Shown: positions 8,139 through 17,924, counted from the first letter of the stretch. The stretch: DNA of 64,000 nucleotides from Gilvimarinus chinensis DSM 19667 (GCF_000377745.1 NZ_KB898707.1:616482-680481); one strand, 5' to 3'. The notes: generated by a model from the sequence alone, not told the origin. Made by a program: numbers and translations.

Positions 8139-11100
8139 ATGTATATCAATAAATCCAACTTCAAACGTAAGTTGATCGCTTCGGCGGTGGCTTCTTGCGC
8201 TATCTCGGGCTTTGCTATGCCGACCCTGGCACAAGACAGCGGCATGCTGGAAGAGGTTGTGGTCACAGGTATTCGTGCATCACTGGATCGCGCGATGGAC
8301 GTAAAGCGTGATTCCGCGGGTGTGGTTGATGCCATTTCTGCTGAAGATATCGGTAAATTCCCCGACTCCAACCTTGCTGAATCTCTGCAGCGTATTACCG
8401 GTGTGTCCATTGACCGCCGCAACGGCGAAGGCGCGGAAGTGACTATTCGCGGTTTTGGCAGTGACAATAATATGGTGCTGTTAAACGGTCGCCAAATGCC
8501 TGGTGGTACGGCCTTTGGTGGTGGCAGTGGCGCCGGTAATACCTTGGGTGGTGGCTCGCGTGCGTTTGATTTTTCAAACCTGGCCTCCGAAAGTGTCGGT
8601 GGTGTCGATGTGTATAAAACCGGCCGCGCCAGCATCAGCTCGGGCGGCATTGGCGGTACTATTGATATTAAAACCCGTCGCCCGTTGGACAACCCCGGCC
8701 TTAACGCCACTGTTGGTGCAAAAGCCGTTCACGATACCACTAATGTTCATGGGGATGATGTAACTCCCGAATTGTCTGGCCTTGTCAGTTGGACGGACGA
8801 CAATGAAATGTTTGGGGTGGCATTAAGCGCTAGCTATCAAGAGCGCGATTCTGCCTCGGCCGGCTTTGCCTCAAACGAGTGGAACATTCGCACCTGGGGT
8901 GAAGGTGATTCAATGTACTCTATGGCTCCTGGCGGCGTGGTTGAAAACGCACCAGAAGATGGCCAAATGTACACGCGCCCTAACGACATCCGTTACAGCT
9001 TCTCTGATCGTCATCGTGAGCGCACCAACGCTCAGTTAACCTTGCAGTTCCGTCCCATGGACACCTTGACTGTTACCGGTGACTACACCTACGCCGAAAA
9101 CTATCTGCAGGAAAACCGTCACGAGCAAACCTTCTGGTATAACAACGGCGGGAATGTTGAGCGCGTAGTGTTTGACGATGGTTTAGTCGCTGCTCCCGTT
9201 ATTTACTCTGAAGGCTTACTCAACTCGAAAGACATGGGCTTTGAGCAGCAGTGGCGCGAGCAGACCAACACTCTGGATTCGTTTGGTGTCAATGTTGATT
9301 GGCAGGTGACGGATTCGTTTAGTCTGACCCTGGATGCGCACGATTCTACTTTGGAAAGCTTGCCTACTGGTCCTGCCGGTGGTGCTGGTGAGATTGCTTT
9401 GGCCGTGGCAGGCCCTGTCGGAGCAAGCCAGACCGTTGATTACAGCGGCGATTTACCTTCGGCCAGTTACACAATTAATGATTCACGCGGTAACAACAAC
9501 GGTGTGTTCGATGCGGAAGACTTGGGTACCCAAATCGCTCGTATCTGGTATGCCGGTCAAACAACCGATGTTGATCAGATTCAATTAGAAGGTACCTTCG
9601 ATTTTGACGATGGCCGTATCAGCTTTGGTGTTGATAGCCGTTCGGTGTCAATGACTCAACAAAACTCTAACCGTCAAATGACTTTGGGGAACTGGGGGGT
9701 TAATAACCCAGGTGAAATTCCCGATGGCTTTATGGAAGAGTTTTGTCTGACCTGCCAATTTGACGATTACGACGTCGCTGAGATTGTTGGTTTCCGCTCA
9801 ACGGATATTCCCGGCTTAGCTGAAACAATGATCAACCAATACGCAAACTCGACGGGTGATCCCAGTTATCAGTATATGATCGAGCCGTTGTTCACCACGA
9901 ACAACACCATTGAAGAAGATATCAATGCGCTGTACGTGGAGTTTGAAACTTCTGGCACTTTGGGCGATATGAGCACCAACTTGTTAGTGGGCTTACGCTA
10001 TGAAGACACTGATGTAACCTCATCCAGCCAAATGCGTGTGCCGCAGTATTTTGAGTGGAACGGTAATAACGACTTCACCTTGCAGCAAACCGATGAAATC
10101 ATGCCAGTAACAGTGGATGCCAGCTACGATCACCTGTTGCCAAGCGTCGACTTTAACATCAACTTTACCGACGATATAGTGGGCCGTATTTCTTACAGTA
10201 AAACTATCGCTCGTGCCGGTTACGGCAACCTGGCAGCTTCCTCTGGCGGCTTTGGAATGGACGGTGGTTCAACGTTGCTTGGCGCGGTGCCTCAGGCAAC
10301 ATCGAATAACCCCGAGCTGAAACCTCTGGAGTCTGATAACGTTGATATTTCGGTGGAATGGTATTACGCCGACAGTAGCTACGCGTCGGTGGGTGTGTTT
10401 GACAAGCGGGTGAAAAACTTTGTCGGTATCGAAAAAGTTGAGCAAGAGTTTTTCGGTATGCGCAACGTAACCAGCGGCGCACGTGCACAGGCGGCATTGG
10501 CTGCGCTGCAGGATTTGGGCGCTGCGGTGAACAATGATTCGCTTTACGCGATGACGGTTATTCTGAGCAACCCTCAAGATTTCCCGAATGGGGCGGCTGA
10601 CTATCAGTACGATCCGTCTACCGGTCTTACCGATCCGGACTTTTATGTTGATATCGAAAGCGGTTACAACATGATTCCGAACGATTCGGATGAGCCGACC
10701 ACTTACCTGACCGATAAGCCCGTCAACCAAAACGATGCGAATATCTACGGTGCGGAGTTCGCGCTGCAGCATTTCTTTGGTGAAACGGGTTTTGGTGTTC
10801 AGGCTAACTACACCTTGGTGCGCGGCGACCTGAAATTTGATAATGCCGCTCCCATTACTGAAACCCAGTTTGCACTCTTGGGCTTAAGCGATTCGGCAAA
10901 CCTGGTGGCCATGTACGAGAACTATGGCTTTGATGTGCGTTTGGCGTACAACTGGCGCGACAAGTTCCTCAACGAAACTGGCCGTGGTGGTTCCTCTAAC
11001 CCGGTTTATGTTGAAGCCTACTCGCAAATTGATTTAAACATTGGTTACGACATTACCGACAACTTCAATGTGTTCTTTGAGGGTATCAACCTCAATGGCG

Positions 11101-11195
11101 AAAACGTTCGTCACCATGCACGTACCGAAAATATGCCTTGGTATCTGGAAGAGCTGGGTCCTCGCTACCAGCTTGGAGCTCGTTATACCTTTTAA
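8139..11195 (+). CDS. TonB-dependent receptor (set B)
   Basis: A complete 1018-residue outer-membrane TonB-dependent receptor. The ATG at 8139 is chosen over in-frame upstream codons because AAAGGAGAG precedes it and a signal peptide follows: KRKLIASAVAS then FAMPTLA, cleavage expected after A31. The mature N-terminus carries a TonB-box-like EEVVVTG (38-44), then the plug domain with DIGKFPDSNLAESLQRI, VTIRGFG and MVLLNGR (about 60-120), then a long beta-barrel ending in GARYTF. Its size and plug sequence match the large receptors used by polysaccharide-degrading Proteobacteria for oligosaccharides and other bulky ligands; the actual ligand is unknown. It is paralogous to the receptor at 2-1837. 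Downstream on the same strand come SapC, cupin and halogenase genes. Confidence 0.96.
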   Translation: MYINKSNFKRKLIASAVASCAISGFAMPTLAQDSGMLEEVVVTGIRASLDRAMDVKRDSAGVVDAISAEDIGKFPDSNLAESLQRITGVSIDRRNGEGAEVTIRGFGSDNNMVLLNGRQMPGGTAFGGGSGAGNTLGGGSRAFDFSNLASESVGGVDVYKTGRASISSGGIGGTIDIKTRRPLDNPGLNATVGAKAVHDTTNVHGDDVTPELSGLVSWTDDNEMFGVALSASYQERDSASAGFASNEWNIRTWGEGDSMYSMAPGGVVENAPEDGQMYTRPNDIRYSFSDRHRERTNAQLTLQFRPMDTLTVTGDYTYAENYLQENRHEQTFWYNNGGNVERVVFDDGLVAAPVIYSEGLLNSKDMGFEQQWREQTNTLDSFGVNVDWQVTDSFSLTLDAHDSTLESLPTGPAGGAGEIALAVAGPVGASQTVDYSGDLPSASYTINDSRGNNNGVFDAEDLGTQIARIWYAGQTTDVDQIQLEGTFDFDDGRISFGVDSRSVSMTQQNSNRQMTLGNWGVNNPGEIPDGFMEEFCLTCQFDDYDVAEIVGFRSTDIPGLAETMINQYANSTGDPSYQYMIEPLFTTNNTIEEDINALYVEFETSGTLGDMSTNLLVGLRYEDTDVTSSSQMRVPQYFEWNGNNDFTLQQTDEIMPVTVDASYDHLLPSVDFNINFTDDIVGRISYSKTIARAGYGNLAASSGGFGMDGGSTLLGAVPQATSNNPELKPLESDNVDISVEWYYADSSYASVGVFDKRVKNFVGIEKVEQEFFGMRNVTSGARAQAALAALQDLGAAVNNDSLYAMTVILSNPQDFPNGAADYQYDPSTGLTDPDFYVDIESGYNMIPNDSDEPTTYLTDKPVNQNDANIYGAEFALQHFFGETGFGVQANYTLVRGDLKFDNAAPITETQFALLGLSDSANLVAMYENYGFDVRLAYNWRDKFLNETGRGGSSNPVYVEAYSQIDLNIGYDITDNFNVFFEGINLNGENVRHHARTENMPWYLEELGPRYQLGARYTF

Positions 11196-11212
11196 TTGAT
11201 CAGGGTATAACT

Positions 11213-11244
11213 CCCGTTTGACAACCCAGTTGTCAAAGCACGGG
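11213..11244 (+). other. Perfect 8-bp inverted repeat after the receptor
   Basis: TTTGACAA (11217-11224) and TTGTCAAA (11230-11237) flank CCCAG, with an outer CCCG/CGGG pair. It lies 17 bases after the receptor stop and just before a terminator. It has no T-tract of its own, so it is more likely an mRNA-stabilising hairpin or a protein-binding site than a terminator. Confidence 0.6.
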
Positions 11245-11248
11245 TTTG

Positions 11249-11275
11249 GGCCGCTGCTTGTCAGCGGCCTTTTTT
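11249..11275 (+). terminator. Rho-independent terminator after the second receptor
   Basis: GGCCGCTG (11249-11256) pairs with CAGCGGCC (11262-11269) around a five-base loop, followed by six T. It separates the receptor transcript from the sapC-cupin-halogenase genes, which would need their own promoter or read-through. Confidence 0.9.
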
Positions 11276-11433
11276 ATGCGCGTAATAAATGCGGCGAGAT
11301 CTAGCCTGCATAAAGGGTGTTAACAGGCCCTAGGCGACTGTGGTTAAATGTCGGCACAAAGAGCCAAAAACCAATAAGTCTGGTTTTTAACAAAACGTTT
11401 CAACAATAACAATGTAACCAAGTGGATTTTGCA

Positions 11434-12168
11434 ATGGCTAATCACGCACTGCTCAATAACGTCAAGCACCAGCATCTAAAAGTCGATACTCGTTACAGCG
11501 CCGAGTTCGGCGACAATCAAAGCGCGGTTTTAACCTTCCCTACAGAGTTTGCGGATATTCAGCGCAACTATCCCATACTGTTGCAAAAAGACAGTAAAAC
11601 CGGGGAGTTTCAGGCGGTAGCCTTGTTGGGGTTTACGGACGAAAACTTGTTTTTGCAAGATGGGCAGTGGAATGCCAGTTATGTGCCGGGCATTATTGCA
11701 CGAGGCCCATTTTTAATTGGCTTTCAGGAGCAGGAAATAGACGGCGAGCTGCGTAAAGAGCCGGTGATACACGTTAATCTGGACGACCCTCGGGTCAACG
11801 AAGCAGAGGGCGAGCCGGTATTTCTTGAACATGGTGGTAATTCTCCGTATTTAGAGCGCATGGTGACCGTACTTAAAGGTATTCACGACGGGCTTGGCTA
11901 TGGCAAAGCAATGTACGCGGCACTGGCCGAGCTGGAACTGATAGAGCCGGTTAACCTGCAAATAAAAATTCATGATGAAGAGCAGTATAACTTCAATAAT
12001 TTTTACACCATCAGCGATGAAAAACTGGCGCAACTGGATGGTGAGACTTTGGCCAAGTTGAACAGGGCCGGGTTTCTTGAGGGGGCGTTTTTGATTAAGG
12101 CGTCTCTGACAAACATCAAAACCCTGATTGAGCTGAAACGCAAAAAAATCGCCGCTGCACACGCGTAG
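11434..12168 (+). CDS. SapC family protein
   Basis: A 244-residue protein of the SapC family (named after a Campylobacter S-layer locus protein; biochemical role unknown). The order YSAEFGD, FADIQRNYPILL, ALLGFTDENLFL, YVPGIIARGPFLIGF and a central LDDPRVNEAEGEPVF follows the family pattern, and the length is usual. No signal peptide or membrane segment is seen. A GTG at 11422 is also in frame, but ATG 11434 (start MANHALLNN) aligns better with family N-termini and has AAGTGGA seven bases upstream. Genes of this family commonly stand beside TonB receptors, halogenases and cupins, as here. Set A lacks a counterpart in the visible sequence. Confidence 0.87.
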   Translation: MANHALLNNVKHQHLKVDTRYSAEFGDNQSAVLTFPTEFADIQRNYPILLQKDSKTGEFQAVALLGFTDENLFLQDGQWNASYVPGIIARGPFLIGFQEQEIDGELRKEPVIHVNLDDPRVNEAEGEPVFLEHGGNSPYLERMVTVLKGIHDGLGYGKAMYAALAELELIEPVNLQIKIHDEEQYNFNNFYTISDEKLAQLDGETLAKLNRAGFLEGAFLIKASLTNIKTLIELKRKKIAAAHA

Positions 12169-12246
12169 TTGCACACCTATCTGCTTTTTCGGGCGAATTC
12201 ATAGCGATTTTGCCGAAATTAAAACGCGAAAGGTCGCCAGAGATTT

Positions 12247-13278
12247 ATGCAAACAGCCGATAAGTCAGTAAAAGTGGTTGAGGGTATTACACCCAACACT
12301 TTGGATTTTGATGCACTGATGGCCGCGCAAGAGCCTGTTATTTTGCGCGGCTTGGTCAGTCATTGGACCATGGTGCAGGCTGCTTTACAGTCCCACGAAA
12401 GCGCCATGACGTATCTGGCCTCTTTTTACAATGGTCGCACGGTGGGCTCCTATTGGGCCGGGCCCGAGCTTAAAGGACGCTACGGTTATAACGAGTCGAT
12501 GACGGACTTGAACTTTGAGCGCCGTCGAGTGCCTCTGACGGAGATGCTGGACGACATTCAAGCGCACTTGTACGACGACGAACCCCCGTCACGCTATGTC
12601 GGCTCCACCTCCATTGACGCTTGTCTGCCCGGATTTCGCGCTGACAACGATCTGGTTTTCACCCACCCCATGTTTGAGCAAAACCCGCCGCTTGCCAGTA
12701 TTTGGCTGGGAAACCCATCGGTGGTCGCGGCTCATTACGATGCGCCCAATAACATAGCGTGTTGTGTTGCGGGAAAACGCCGTTTTACGTTGTTCCCGCC
12801 TGATCAGATCGCCAATTTGTATCCGGGCCCGCTTGAGCCGACACCGGGTGGGCAGGCTATCAGCTTAGTGGACTTTTCCAATCCGGATTTGGATCGCTTT
12901 CCTCGCTTTGCCCAGGCACTGGAGGTCGCGCAAGTGGCGGATCTTGAGCCGGGCGATGGTCTTTTTTACCCCAGTATGTGGTGGCACCAAGTCGAGGGCC
13001 TGGATCGCTTTAACGCCATGATTAATTACTGGTGGAACACATCACCCGCCTATATGGGTACGCCCATGAACGTGCTAAAGCACGCGTTACTGAGCCTGCG
13101 GGACAGGCCCGAGCACGAGCGTGAAGCATGGCGCAAGGTGTTTGATTACTACGTGTTCGGCGATGCGAACACCAGCCGGGAACACATACCTGAACACGCC
13201 TGGGGCGAACTGGCCCCGTTGGATGATGTACAGGCGCGGCAGCTTCGGACCTGGTTGATAAACCGTTTAAATCGGTGA
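12247..13278 (+). CDS. Cupin-like (JmjC/cupin_8) putative oxygenase (set B)
   Basis: A 343-residue cupin-like/JmjC protein, paralogue of 2176-3210. The iron-binding triad is visible as H163-Y-D165 (AHYDAPNN) and H247 (MWWHQVE). Other shared blocks are VILRGLV, LPGFRADND, GKRRFTLFPPDQIANLYPGP and LEPGDGLFYPSMWW. It starts 78 bases after sapC and ends 10 bases before the halogenase, whose ribosome site overlaps its stop region, so the three are very probably one operon. It is GC-richer than its paralogue. The likely reaction is 2-oxoglutarate-dependent hydroxylation; the target is unknown. Confidence 0.85.
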   Translation: MQTADKSVKVVEGITPNTLDFDALMAAQEPVILRGLVSHWTMVQAALQSHESAMTYLASFYNGRTVGSYWAGPELKGRYGYNESMTDLNFERRRVPLTEMLDDIQAHLYDDEPPSRYVGSTSIDACLPGFRADNDLVFTHPMFEQNPPLASIWLGNPSVVAAHYDAPNNIACCVAGKRRFTLFPPDQIANLYPGPLEPTPGGQAISLVDFSNPDLDRFPRFAQALEVAQVADLEPGDGLFYPSMWWHQVEGLDRFNAMINYWWNTSPAYMGTPMNVLKHALLSLRDRPEHEREAWRKVFDYYVFGDANTSREHIPEHAWGELAPLDDVQARQLRTWLINRLNR

Positions 13279-13288
13279 GGAGATAACA

Positions 13289-14773
13289 TTGCGCGCAGCG
13301 GTAAGAAAAGTCGTAATCGCCGGAGGTGGCACCGCTGGGTGGGTAACCGCGGCGGCGTTATCAAGACAACTGGGTGATATGATCGATATCCAATTGGTGG
13401 AGTCCGATGAGATTGCCACCGTGGGTGTGGGCGAGGCGTCTATTCCCACTATGCCGACCTTCCACCGCCTGTTGCGCATTGATGAACAGGAGTTTATGCG
13501 CGCCAGTAACGCGACCTTTAAATTGGGCATCAGTTTTGAAAACTGGGAAGCGCTGGGGCAGAAATACCTGCATTCGTTCGGCGAAACGGGCAAAGATACC
13601 TGGGTGGCGGACTTTCATCACTTTTGGCTACGAGCTCGTGAGTTGGGCTTTGGGGGTGAATTCGGTGATTACTGCCTCGAATTGCAAGCAGCGCTGGCCG
13701 ATAAGTTTGCCTTGTCAAAAGGCGCGGGTGGATTAAATTACGCCTATCATCTGGATGCCGGTTTGTATGCGGGGTTTTTACGGCGTATCAGCGAAGCTGC
13801 CGGTGTGACCCGAACCGAGGGAAAAATAGATCGCGTCGCCCAAGACCCAGATAGCGGATGGATTACGGCCCTTCACCTTGACGATGGTCGTACGATAGAC
13901 GGCGATTTGTTTATCGACTGCACCGGCTTTCGAGGCCTGTTAATCGAACAAACCTTACAAACCGGCTTTGAAGACTGGAGTCATTGGTTGCCCTGTAATA
14001 GGGCGCTGGCGGTGCAAACCGAAAGTCACGGCTGCGTCCCTTATACGCGTTCTATTGCTCGCAGCGCTGGATGGCAATGGCAAATACCCCTGCAAAATCG
14101 GGTGGGTAATGGCTTGGTGTACGCCAGCGATTACTTGAGCGATGCGCAAGCGGAGGCAGAGTTGCTGCAGGGCTTGGACGGCAAGCCGCTGAATGATCCC
14201 CGTTTGATTCACTATCAGACAGGCCGACGAAAAAAAGCATGGAATAAAAACTGTATCGCGTTTGGCTTGTCCAGCGGCTTTGTCGAGCCGTTGGAATCCA
14301 CCAGTATTCATCTGGTCATGATTGGAGTGACGCGGTTACTGCAGTTATTCCCCTTCGATGGAGTCAGCGAGCCGCTGACCGCGCGCTTTAATCAGTTGGC
14401 AGACGCAGAGTTAGAGGGTATTCGTGATTTTATCATCTTGCATTACCACGTTACCCAGCGCGAGGACACGGCTTTTTGGCGCTATTGCCGCGATATGTCA
14501 GTGCCAGAAAGCTTAGCGCAACGCATCGCGTTGTTTCGCGATCACGCCCAGGCTTACCAGGGCGATAGTGAATTGTTTCGAGTGGATTCCTGGGTGCAGG
14601 TGATGTTGGGGCAGGGTTTGTTGCCCAGCCATTATCATCCCATGGCAAAGGCGATGCAGACAGAGCAACTGCGGCAGTTTTTGCAAAGCCTGCAAGGTGG
14701 GATTGCAAAATCTGTCGCGTCACTCCCCACACACAAAAGCTTTGTGCAGCAGTATTGCAGCGCGCAGGGGTAG
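13289..14773 (+). CDS. Flavin-dependent tryptophan-halogenase family protein (set B)
   Basis: A 494-residue halogenase-family flavoprotein very similar to the one at 3257-4738. Visible are GGGTAGW (12-18), GVGEASIP (47-53), the catalytic-lysine position K78 (FKLG), GWQWQIP (261-267) and the glutamate E336 in PLEST. Start is TTG at 13289 with GGTGAGGAG (13274-13282) directly upstream, overlapping the cupin stop; this arrangement fixes the start well. All motifs needed for halogenation are present. Characterised relatives from Xanthomonas and Brevundimonas halogenate indole-type compounds, often preferring bromide, but their natural substrates are not known. No flavin reductase gene is seen in the locus. 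Confidence 0.9.
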   Translation: MRAAVRKVVIAGGGTAGWVTAAALSRQLGDMIDIQLVESDEIATVGVGEASIPTMPTFHRLLRIDEQEFMRASNATFKLGISFENWEALGQKYLHSFGETGKDTWVADFHHFWLRARELGFGGEFGDYCLELQAALADKFALSKGAGGLNYAYHLDAGLYAGFLRRISEAAGVTRTEGKIDRVAQDPDSGWITALHLDDGRTIDGDLFIDCTGFRGLLIEQTLQTGFEDWSHWLPCNRALAVQTESHGCVPYTRSIARSAGWQWQIPLQNRVGNGLVYASDYLSDAQAEAELLQGLDGKPLNDPRLIHYQTGRRKKAWNKNCIAFGLSSGFVEPLESTSIHLVMIGVTRLLQLFPFDGVSEPLTARFNQLADAELEGIRDFIILHYHVTQREDTAFWRYCRDMSVPESLAQRIALFRDHAQAYQGDSELFRVDSWVQVMLGQGLLPSHYHPMAKAMQTEQLRQFLQSLQGGIAKSVASLPTHKSFVQQYCSAQG

Positions 14774-15294
14774 GCTATAAGACAAGCGCCACAGCGAGTT
14801 TAATAGCGGGTGGTTGAATAAGGGGCAGCCCATGGTTTTACCGTCACCGAGCCACGGGGCTTGAAACTATCGATAAAGCGCAGCGGCACACCTTCACCGT
14901 AACCCTGCAGCGCAAATGTGAGGTTCGGGTTTGGCCGGGGCCGCGTCTATTTGGCTGGTTATATATCGGCAACTCTTTGCGTTCGGTCAGCACGGTCGAC
15001 GTCTTCCATCCTGATGCCGATTCTCCTGTTGAATGTCTTGCCATCCCAGCTTTGTTGCACGTGTTTATCGTTCACATTAAGAAACGCAAAGCCCTCAAAC
15101 AGCCTTTCTGGCTATTGCTATAATTGTTCGGTTAGAGCCACATAAAGACTTGTTGGCTGAGCCCGACAGGTCAAAAAAGCAGCGGTGGTGTGTCCACTTT
15201 TGTGCCTTGCAGGAGGTGGGGCGCTTGGCCCTGAAACACCTGCTAGATTACCCCGCGACCCATCCTTTACAGTAAAAAAATGACAGGAGCCGTT
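14774..15294. other. Intergenic region, possible coding remnant on the minus strand
   Basis: A 521-base stretch with no intact gene. On the minus strand two protein-like pieces in different frames can be read, one with LFEGFAFLNVNDKHVQ (about 15050-15105) and one with LQGYGEGVPLRFIDS (about 14870-14915). Stops separate them. They may be leftovers of an old gene, perhaps of an outer-membrane or glycan-related protein, but I cannot name it. The right end carries AGGAG for the following lipoprotein gene. Confidence 0.3.
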
Positions 15295-17889
15295 ATGGCA
15301 ATGAAGTCTCTTACGCGCCTTGCTCTTACAGGCGCTGTGCTGGCTGCGCTTACCGCCTGCCAGTCCACCGACACTGACTCTCAAACAGACACTGCGCAAG
15401 CGCCTGGCAAGGGCGATGCGAGCATCTGGCCAGAGCTTCAAAGCGAGGTTGGTAAAGACCCGGCAATTGAGTCTCGTATTGAAGAAATTTTGTCCCAGAT
15501 GACGTTGGAAGAGAAAGTGGGACAGATGATTCAGCCAGAAATTCGCCATCTTACCGCCGACGATGTACGGGAATACCACATCGGCTCGGTGTTGAATGGC
15601 GGCGGTTCTTACCCGAACGCCGATAAGTACGCCTCTGTCGAAGACTGGCTGGAGTTGGCCGATGCTTATTACGAGGCATCCGTGGACAAAAGCGGCGGAC
15701 GGTTAGGCATCCCGATTATGTGGGGCACTGATGCTGTGCACGGTGTGGGCAACGTGGTGGGGGCGACTTTGTTTCCTCACAATATTGCCTTAGGTGCGGC
15801 TAATAACCCTGAGCTGCTGGAACAAATTGGCTGGGCGACAGCGCGCGAGCTGGCCGTGACTGGCATCGACTGGGACTTTTCGCCAACCGTTGCAGTAGCG
15901 CGCAACGAGCGCTGGGGCAGAACGTATGAATCCTGGTCAGAAGGCCCTGACATTGTCGGTGCCTATGCCGGTGAAATGGTGCGTGGCCTGCAAGGGGAGC
16001 CTGGCACCGACGACTTCATGGGTGAGGGGCACATTATTGCCACCGCCAAACACTACATCGGCGATGGCGGCACTAAAGACGGTATTGACCGCGGCGATAC
16101 CACTGGCGATGAAGCGCATTTACGCGATATCCACGGGGCTGGTTACTTCACCGCTATTGAAGCCGGTGTACAGGTGGTGATGGCGTCATTCACCCGCTGG
16201 GATGGCATCCGAATGCACGGCCACAAATACCTGCTGACCGATGTGCTGAAAGACCGCATGGGTTTTGATGGCTTGGTGGTCGGCGATTGGAGTGGCCACA
16301 GTTTTGTGAAAGGTTGTACCGCGACCAATTGTCCTGCGTCGGTAAATGCCGGGCTGGATATTTTTATGGCGCCGGATCCGGACTGGAAAGAGCTGTACGC
16401 CAATACCATTCAAAACGTAAAAGACGGCGATATCTCGATGAGTCGTATCGACGACGCTGTTAGTCGTATTTTGCGAGTAAAACTGCGCGCCGGATTGTTC
16501 GAAGCACCGAAGCCATCAGCACGTGCCTTGGCGGGCAAAAAAGAGCTGCTGGGCGCACCCGAGCACCGGGAGATTGCCCGGCAAGCGGTCCGCGAATCAT
16601 TGGTGATGCTGAAAAACTCAGACAATTTACTGCCTTTGTCTCGTGACTTAAATGTGCTGGTAGCCGGTGACGGCGCCGATAATATTGGCAAGCAAGCCGG
16701 TGGCTGGTCGGTTACTTGGCAGGGGACAGGCAACACCAACGCTGATTTCCCGGGTGCCACATCAATTTACGCGGGTATCAAACAAGCGGTGGAGGCCGGT
16801 GGCGGCAGCGTTCAACTGAGCGAAGATGGCTCCTTTGAAGCGAAGCCAGATGTGGCGCTGGTGGTGTACGGTGAAGACCCGTACGCCGAAATGCAGGGTG
16901 ATATTTCTAACCTTGCCTACAAGCGCGGTTCGACCAAAGACCTCGAGTTGTTGCAGTCGTTGCGCGAGCAAAACATTCCCGTGGTGTCACTGTTTATTAC
17001 CGGCCGTCCATTATGGATGAACCGCGAGCTGAATGCTTCCGACGCTTTTGTTGTGGTATGGCAACCGGGCACTGAAGGCAACGGTATCGCCGATGTTATC
17101 TTCCGTGACAATGCCGGTCAGATTAATTACGACATGAGCGGTAAGTTGTCGTTCTCTTGGCCTAAAGACCCAAGCCAAGTGCCATTGAATGTAGGCGATA
17201 GCGAGTATGACCCACTCTTTGCCTATGGTTTTGGGTTAACTTACGGCGATAACGACACCCTTGGCGATGAGCTGTCAGAAGACGGATTAAAAGAAGTTGA
17301 GACTTCGGATGTACTGACGCTGTTCAATCGTCGGCCTATTGATCCGTGGAATATCGAAATTGTTGGGGCTGAAAACGACCGCGTGGTGATGAACGCTAAG
17401 TCGGTAGCAACGTCCACGGTGTCGGTGACAGCCATTGACCGCAACGAGCAGGAAGATGCCCGCCGGGTTGTCTGGAACGGTAAAGGCGAAGGTTTGGTAG
17501 CGTTGTTTGTGGATGAGCGCCAGGACTGGAGCGGATACATCAAAGACAATGCGGCGCTGATCTTCGATATTAAAGTCGATAAAGCGCCCACTGAAACCAC
17601 TTACTTGCGTTTGGGTTGCGGCTCTTACTGTGCCTCTGATATGGATGTGACCGAAGGCTTTACCGAGTACTTGGTGGGTAAAGGTTGGCAGACGGTAACC
17701 ATCGATCTGAGTTGCTTTCCGACTGCCGGAGCCAACTTTGGTTTAACTCAGCCGCAGGAAGAATATATCACCCAAGTGCTGCGTCCATTCAGCTTTGTAA
17801 CCAGCGGCGAGCTTGACTTGAGTTTTGCCGATGTGCGGGTTGAAAAGCACAAGGCAACCAGCGCAATGGTGACCTGTAACGACGAATAA
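15295..17889 (+). CDS. Glycoside hydrolase family 3 beta-glucosidase, lipoprotein
   Basis: An 864-residue GH3 enzyme that removes terminal beta-linked glucose from beta-glucans or cello-oligosaccharides. The ATG at 15295 is preceded by AGGAG; one further ATG at 15301 is possible, the one at 15280 is not supported. The signal peptide ends in a lipobox (LTAC, C22), so the protein is anchored in a membrane. GH3 landmarks are MTLEEKVGQM, WGTDAVHG, ATAKHYIGDG and the nucleophile D331 in VVGDWSG; the second alpha/beta domain follows with RESLVMLKN and VVWQPGTEGNG. A C-terminal extension of about 170 residues resembles that of marine exo-glucosidases such as Pseudoalteromonas ExoP. It ends at its own strong terminator. 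Confidence 0.92.
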   Translation: MAMKSLTRLALTGAVLAALTACQSTDTDSQTDTAQAPGKGDASIWPELQSEVGKDPAIESRIEEILSQMTLEEKVGQMIQPEIRHLTADDVREYHIGSVLNGGGSYPNADKYASVEDWLELADAYYEASVDKSGGRLGIPIMWGTDAVHGVGNVVGATLFPHNIALGAANNPELLEQIGWATARELAVTGIDWDFSPTVAVARNERWGRTYESWSEGPDIVGAYAGEMVRGLQGEPGTDDFMGEGHIIATAKHYIGDGGTKDGIDRGDTTGDEAHLRDIHGAGYFTAIEAGVQVVMASFTRWDGIRMHGHKYLLTDVLKDRMGFDGLVVGDWSGHSFVKGCTATNCPASVNAGLDIFMAPDPDWKELYANTIQNVKDGDISMSRIDDAVSRILRVKLRAGLFEAPKPSARALAGKKELLGAPEHREIARQAVRESLVMLKNSDNLLPLSRDLNVLVAGDGADNIGKQAGGWSVTWQGTGNTNADFPGATSIYAGIKQAVEAGGGSVQLSEDGSFEAKPDVALVVYGEDPYAEMQGDISNLAYKRGSTKDLELLQSLREQNIPVVSLFITGRPLWMNRELNASDAFVVVWQPGTEGNGIADVIFRDNAGQINYDMSGKLSFSWPKDPSQVPLNVGDSEYDPLFAYGFGLTYGDNDTLGDELSEDGLKEVETSDVLTLFNRRPIDPWNIEIVGAENDRVVMNAKSVATSTVSVTAIDRNEQEDARRVVWNGKGEGLVALFVDERQDWSGYIKDNAALIFDIKVDKAPTETTYLRLGCGSYCASDMDVTEGFTEYLVGKGWQTVTIDLSCFPTAGANFGLTQPQEEYITQVLRPFSFVTSGELDLSFADVRVEKHKATSAMVTCNDE

Positions 17890-17924
17890 CCTTCGCTTAA
17901 AGCCGCCGTTGGGCGGTATATGTT

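Noticed and set aside
1-14773. Insertion sequence or prophage origin of the duplicated locus
   Set aside because: No transposase, integrase, terminal repeats or tRNA attachment site was seen.
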